A DNA stretch of 46,273 nucleotides from Verrucomicrobiota bacterium (lineage in GTDB: Bacteria > Verrucomicrobiota > Verrucomicrobiia > Limisphaerales > CAIMTB01). How positions within the stretch are numbered: position 1 is the first letter of the stretch; every line of letters starts with the position of its first letter. The position numbers were made by a program, and so were the translations under genes. Under the pieces are notes generated by a model, which saw only the letters and a program-made list of their open reading frames with translations, made no database searches and was not told the DNA's origin. Positions 42,813 through 46,273 of this stretch are shown in pieces. The DNA lies in assembly GCA_963205105.1 (NCBI GenBank), contig CAUJJW010000152.1, positions 1 to 46,273 of the forward strand, written 5' to 3'.

Positions 42813-42817
42813 AGGGG
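42813..42817 (+). promoter_or_regulatory. Shine-Dalgarno site of the small Cys/His protein
   Basis: AGGGG 6 bases before ATG 42824, one of the few good ribosome binding sites in the window. It decides the start at 42824 rather than the upstream in-frame ATG at 42701. Confidence 0.7.
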
Positions 42818-42823
42818 TATCCT

Positions 42824-43177
42824 ATGGGGACAGTCGCATTCTACGGTCCAGACGATCGTCGACCTTCCAAGGTCGTCGCCGGCGTTATTCTCTCAGCCGG
42901 GTTCGAGCCCATCTTGCAGAAGTGGTTCTCGGACACAGTCGACCTTCGCCACGATGGGGCCACCTTGGCTGCCATCATTGAGATCTTCCGCGCGCACGGT
43001 GTCGTCAGTGTCGCTTTTATGGAGCGCATCATCGGCTGCCCCCATGAGGAAGGCATCGATTATCCGGACGGTGGCCAGTGCCCACAATGCACCTTCTGGC
43101 ACGGGCGCGATCGATGGACGGGCATCTATAATGGCCCACCCACCAAGGAACCATTGGGTCCTGCAAACGGCGGATAA
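42824..43177 (+). CDS. Small conserved hypothetical protein with Cys/His cluster
   Basis: A 117-residue protein of unknown function. It has the N-terminal block MGTVAFYGPDDRRPSKVVAG, an amphipathic middle, and the C-terminal motif RIIGCPHEEGIDYPDGGQCP followed by QCTFWHGRDRWTG. Cys, His and the CPQC pair could bind a metal such as zinc. I recall close relatives of this motif as conserved hypothetical proteins in proteobacteria, so horizontal transfer is possible. It stands alone between DUF1294 and a PQQ-like gene. Its good Shine-Dalgarno site is unlike most neighbours. Confidence 0.72.
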   Translation: MGTVAFYGPDDRRPSKVVAGVILSAGFEPILQKWFSDTVDLRHDGATLAAIIEIFRAHGVVSVAFMERIIGCPHEEGIDYPDGGQCPQCTFWHGRDRWTGIYNGPPTKEPLGPANGG

Positions 43178-43381
43178 GCACGTCTGCCGAGACCCAAAGG
43201 AGGGAATTGGGAAGCTGGAGAGATTGCGACATGCCCTGGGTCCCCCGGAAAACGCCGACCCGGCGACGCCACCGTGCCCGCAAACGCCCAGCCCTCCCAT
43301 GGGCCGCACGGTTTGACAACCGACGCCAGGTGGGGCCGTTTGAATCTCGCTTGGGTCCTTTCCGGGTCCGATCGAACCAAC

Positions 43382-44920
43382 ATGAACCGGCCACGCTGGA
43401 TCAATTTCTGGTTTTTTTCCCTAGCTCTTGCCGTACCCACCCTTGCCGCCGATTGGCCCCAATACCGGGGTCCCAACCACGACGGTTCAAGCCCGGAGAA
43501 TCTCCGAACCAACTGGGCTCAGTCCCCGCCCCGGGTGGTCTGGCGCAAGACCGTCTCCCCCGCCTGGAGTTCCATCACCGTCAGCGGTGGCCGGGCCTTC
43601 ACCCAGGGTAACCGCCGCATCCAAGGCACCGCTCGCGAAGTCTGCATCGCCCTCGATGCGAATACCGGCGCGGAACTCTGGGCAACACCGCTGGACCAGG
43701 CGTTTTATCCCGATGCCGGCACCGGCTCCACCGACGGCCCGCGATCGACTCCCACCGTCGATGGCGACCGGGTTTATGTCTTCACGTCCTACTTGAAGTT
43801 GTTCTGTCTGAACGTCGCCACTGGCGCGGTTCTCTGGTCGCGCGATTTCATTGCGGAATTCCCCGGCACGGAGGTCATCGACTGGCAGAACGCCGCCTCC
43901 CCTCTGCTCGTCGGGGATCTGCTCTACCTGAACTCGAATGTCTCCGGCCGAAGCCTCTCCGCCGTGCGCAAATCCGACGGAACCACGGCTTGGAGCGGGG
44001 AATCCGACACCATGACCCACGCCACACCGGCGTTCGCGAACCTCGCCGGCACGCCGCAAGTGGTGTTCCTCACCTCGCGCGGACTGCTGGGTGTCACCCC
44101 GGAGTCCGGCGATCTGCTCTGGCGTCATGTCTTTGAACCATCCACCACCTCCACCGCCGCCACCCCGGTGATCGCCAACGATCATGTCTATGCATCGTGC
44201 GCCTACGGTCGTGGAGCTTGGACCGCCCAGATCTTTCGGACGAACACCGCCCTCGCCGTCCGTTCAACAAACTACGCATCGGGCAGTTCCTACCAGAACC
44301 ACTGGGCCACTCCGGTGCATCACCATGGTTTTCTCTACAGCGTGGTCGAACGCAGTTTTCGCAGTCTGGCCTGCTTCGATCTCGAGGGACGCACCAATCG
44401 GTGGATCACCAGCACCGTGGGTTCCGGCAACCCGGGCTATGCCTCCCTCATCAAGGTCGGCAACCACCTGCTGGTGCTGACCGAGCCCGGCGAACTGGTA
44501 CTGCTCGAACCCAACCCCGCCGCCTACACCGAGGTGGCCCGGTTCCAGGCCCTGAACGGCACCAGCTGGAATCATCCCGCTTTTTCGCGCGGTCGCATCT
44601 ACGCCCGCAGCGACACCGAAATGGTGGTTCTCGACGTCGCTTTGCCCGTCCAACCGCTCCCGTCCCTCCATCTCACCGCCTCCTTGATGCCAGACATCGG
44701 CCGGCTTCGCATGCGGGTCTCCGCCTTGGATGCATCCCCGCTCACCGCCAACGAAGCGCCCCGGATCGAATTGCAGCTGTCGCCGCCACCCGGACCCAGC
44801 GGGCTGAACTGGCAGTCCGCGCCCGTGGAGTTCCAAGCCCAAGGCAATGCCCTGGAAGCCGAAATCCCTGTGCCCGCCGCATCAACTTATCTCCGGATCG
44901 CGGAGCGCACCCAACCGTAA
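43382..44920 (+). CDS. Secreted PQQ-like beta-propeller protein, 512 aa
   Basis: An exported protein with a signal peptide ([23 protein letters not shown]) followed by [16 protein letters not shown], the usual start of PVC-group PQQ-like propellers. Blade motifs recur: [54 protein letters not shown]. After the propeller (about residue 415 on) is a C-terminal beta domain. No CxxCH or dehydrogenase active-site motif is seen. It is related in plan to the 443-residue propeller at 21679 but longer. The start is set by the signal peptide; the frame is open to 43274. The prepilin-like gene follows 19 bases after the stop, so the two may be an operon. Confidence 0.85.
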   Translation: MNRPRWINFWFFSLALAVPTLAADWPQYRGPNHDGSSPENLRTNWAQSPPRVVWRKTVSPAWSSITVSGGRAFTQGNRRIQGTAREVCIALDANTGAELWATPLDQAFYPDAGTGSTDGPRSTPTVDGDRVYVFTSYLKLFCLNVATGAVLWSRDFIAEFPGTEVIDWQNAASPLLVGDLLYLNSNVSGRSLSAVRKSDGTTAWSGESDTMTHATPAFANLAGTPQVVFLTSRGLLGVTPESGDLLWRHVFEPSTTSTAATPVIANDHVYASCAYGRGAWTAQIFRTNTALAVRSTNYASGSSYQNHWATPVHHHGFLYSVVERSFRSLACFDLEGRTNRWITSTVGSGNPGYASLIKVGNHLLVLTEPGELVLLEPNPAAYTEVARFQALNGTSWNHPAFSRGRIYARSDTEMVVLDVALPVQPLPSLHLTASLMPDIGRLRMRVSALDASPLTANEAPRIELQLSPPPGPSGLNWQSAPVEFQAQGNALEAEIPVPAASTYLRIAERTQP

Positions 44921-44939
44921 GTTCTCCCAGCCCCGTCCC

Positions 44940-45737
44940 ATGCATTTTCCCTCACCCAAGTCCTGCGGGCGTCCTGAGGCCTCATGCCCGCCATTCGACT
45001 GGCGAACCCAGGCCTTCACCCTCATCGAACTCCTGGTCGTCATCGCCATCATCGCCATCCTGGCCAGCATGCTACTTCCCGCGCTCGCCGGCGCCCGCGA
45101 ACGCGCCCGTCGCACGGTCTGTCTCAACAACATGCGACAGTTCACCCTCGCCGCCCTCATCTACGCCGGGGACAACGATCAAAAACTCCCTCCCGGCGGC
45201 ACCGACAAAGTCGATTCGCGCGACACCCACACCCCCGTCTTTTCCACTGCCAACCAGTCCAACCTCCTTCGCTACACCACCGACCTGAAAGCATTCGACT
45301 GCCCCAATCTCACCCGTTGGATGCAGAAACCGGAGTGGCGCAACCACCCCGACTACGGCGTCGCCATCGGCTACCATTACCTCGGTGGCCACCCCAACAC
45401 CCCCTGGGGCCTCATCGACGGCGTCACCAACACCTGGCTCTCCCCTCAGAAATCCACCGACGAACCCAACCTGACCTTGATCGCCGATCTCAACGTCGAT
45501 TCGCCCGCTTACCAGCGCATCCTCGCCCCCCACACCGCCAATGGTCCGCGCGTCGCCGACGACGCCTACTTCGATGACCATCCCGAAGCCTACGACCAGC
45601 GACCCGTTCAGCTCGGGGCCAAGGGAGGCAACGTCGGGTTGCTCGACGGTTCCGCACGCTGGAAGGACATCCGCCAGATGAGCCGCTACCGCGGTTCACA
45701 GATCTGGGGCGCGGACGGTTGCTACGGCTACTGGTAG
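44940..45737 (+). CDS. Prepilin-like (type II pseudopilin) protein
   Basis: A 265-residue protein with a class III signal: a basic/polar leader of about 32 residues, then [21 protein letters not shown]. Cleavage before Phe would leave the Glu at mature position 5 as usual. The -1 residue is Ala rather than the common Gly, which is frequent in this phylum. The C-terminal part has [16 protein letters not shown], like the H-x9-DG end of verrucomicrobial and planctomycetal pseudopilins. Such proteins are numerous per genome in these phyla and are thought to be surface or secretion related. Confidence 0.87.
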   Translation: MHFPSPKSCGRPEASCPPFDWRTQAFTLIELLVVIAIIAILASMLLPALAGARERARRTVCLNNMRQFTLAALIYAGDNDQKLPPGGTDKVDSRDTHTPVFSTANQSNLLRYTTDLKAFDCPNLTRWMQKPEWRNHPDYGVAIGYHYLGGHPNTPWGLIDGVTNTWLSPQKSTDEPNLTLIADLNVDSPAYQRILAPHTANGPRVADDAYFDDHPEAYDQRPVQLGAKGGNVGLLDGSARWKDIRQMSRYRGSQIWGADGCYGYW

Positions 45738-46017
45738 GTCTCCTGCCGCACGCCCACCTCCCCGGGCCGATGCCCGGCTTCGCGGCGCTCGCGATACCCC
45801 GCGGTACCCAACGTCTTCCTAGTCCCTGTCTTCGCCGCGGACGACCAGGGGCCTGCCCTCCCGCCCAGCGACGACCTCCGTTCCGCCAACATCATTCGGA
45901 CTAATTCAAAGCCTAATTCAGGGTTCATTCTTTGCCGGCGACTGGCAGAAAGAGCCTCTGAATCTAGTTTGTGGTCCGTTGTCCAGCCTGAATTTCAGGA
46001 CTGAACCACACCCAACC
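45738..46017. other. Intergenic region, no gene recognised
   Basis: About 280 bases. The second half is AT-richer, with a short near-tandem CTAATTCA repeat at about 45900-45921. A small open frame at 45719-45904 has no signal or family features. No terminator with a T run is visible. Promoter elements for the following gene are expected but not clear. Confidence 0.4.
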
Positions 46018-46273
46018 ATGAAACTGAGCCTCGCCCTAGCGTCCACACTCCTGCTCCAGGTCGCCGTTGCCGCTCACCCTTCATCGACCACCAATGAAGC
46101 GAAACGCACCGCCACACCACGCAGCGTGAGTTCAGAAATCCCTGCCTCCTCGCCGTTGCGTCTCAACACCTCGTCTGACCCCGGGCCCAACCCCCCCCGG
46201 AACCCCACCCCCACCCCACAGCCGGCCCAACCCACCCCCCAACCGGGGCCCATGGCGGCACCTGCCAACCCCC
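46018..46273 (+). CDS. Pro-rich secreted protein, 3'-truncated by window edge
   Basis: An ATG at 46018 opens a frame that runs to the window end without a stop (85 complete codons). It starts with a clear signal peptide, MKLSLALASTLLLQVAVAA, followed by a Thr/Ser-rich stretch and a Pro/Thr/Gln low-complexity region (PNPPRNPTPTPQPAQPTPQP). The body of the protein lies outside the window. The Pro-rich part suggests a linker or a wall-spanning segment after export. Confidence 0.65.
   Translation, partial: MKLSLALASTLLLQVAVAAHPSSTTNEAKRTATPRSVSSEIPASSPLRLNTSSDPGPNPPRNPTPTPQPAQPTPQPGPMAAPANP

Noticed and set aside
42701..42823. N-terminal extension of the small Cys/His protein.
   Set aside because: The Shine-Dalgarno site at 42813-42817 and the conserved start MGTVAFYGPDD favour 42824, and the upstream part contains a repeat-like motif.
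43313..43318. TTGACA as -35 of the second PQQ-like gene.
   Set aside because: No acceptable -10 at 16-19 bases downstream.
45719..45904. A 61-codon open frame after the prepilin-like gene.
   Set aside because: It overlaps the prepilin end and has no signal, motif or start context.

Overview
The window looks like a high-GC chromosome segment of a member of the Verrucomicrobiota, probably of the Limisphaera/Pedosphaera type. The pointers are a PEP-CTERM protein pair, a prepilin-like protein of the '[19 protein letters not shown]' kind that is abundant in this phylum, PQQ-like propellers, a CotH/LamG/lamin-tail secreted protein, several PD40-propeller multihaem cytochromes, and the scarcity of Shine-Dalgarno sequences. 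The phylum call is inference from gene content; no rRNA gene is present.

Bases 1-19423 are a housekeeping block on the + strand: rpoB (5' end outside the window), rpoC with a clean intrinsic terminator, a 1461-residue fused glycogen debranching enzyme (GH13 transferase plus GH133 glucosidase), gyrB, gyrA, a SIS-domain sugar-phosphate protein and purM. GyrA has Gln and Pro at the two positions that anchor quinolones in E. coli, and GyrB carries a proteobacterial-type insert containing a Pro-rich linker.

Bases 19424-27000 encode envelope or secreted functions: two tandem paralogous PEP-CTERM-like proteins, each followed by a near-identical terminator stem; a PQQ-like propeller; a GNAT acetyltransferase overlapping by ATGA a large CotH-kinase-like secreted protein. 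Bases 27010-29714 hold a minus-strand outer-membrane beta-barrel, a divergent small lipoprotein (perhaps a remnant), and a minus-strand AlkD-like gene. Between barrel and lipoprotein lie two tandem copies of a 117-bp element with paired hairpins. A third, diverged copy sits in frame in the signal-peptide region of a cytochrome gene 4 kb away, and its hairpin shows a compensatory base pair.

Bases 29785-42181 are the most unusual part. Three minus-strand genes encode large secreted proteins with a PD40-type propeller followed by two or three CxxCH haem sites and a shared 'LGTVPVE.DGSAYF' signature, the arrangement of the alpha subunit of anammox hydrazine synthase (HZS_alpha family). Two of them form an apparent operon behind a seven-bladed-propeller/di-haem peroxidase fusion, which resembles a fused HZS beta-gamma. 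One carries an extra C-terminal formylglycine-generating-enzyme-like domain, another an N-terminal discoidin domain. The third HZS-alpha-like gene is head-to-head, with start codons sharing one CATG, with a gene for a protein of apparently three RidA/YjgF-fold modules related to chorismatases. The set looks like an uncharacterised periplasmic or extracellular multihaem redox system. Hydrazine synthesis itself is not supported.

Bases 42406-46273 hold a DUF1294 membrane protein, a small Cys/His-rich conserved protein with a good ribosome binding site, a second PQQ-like propeller, a prepilin-like protein, and the 5' end of a Pro-rich secreted protein cut by the window edge. I saw no tRNA, rRNA, CRISPR array, transposase or integrase.
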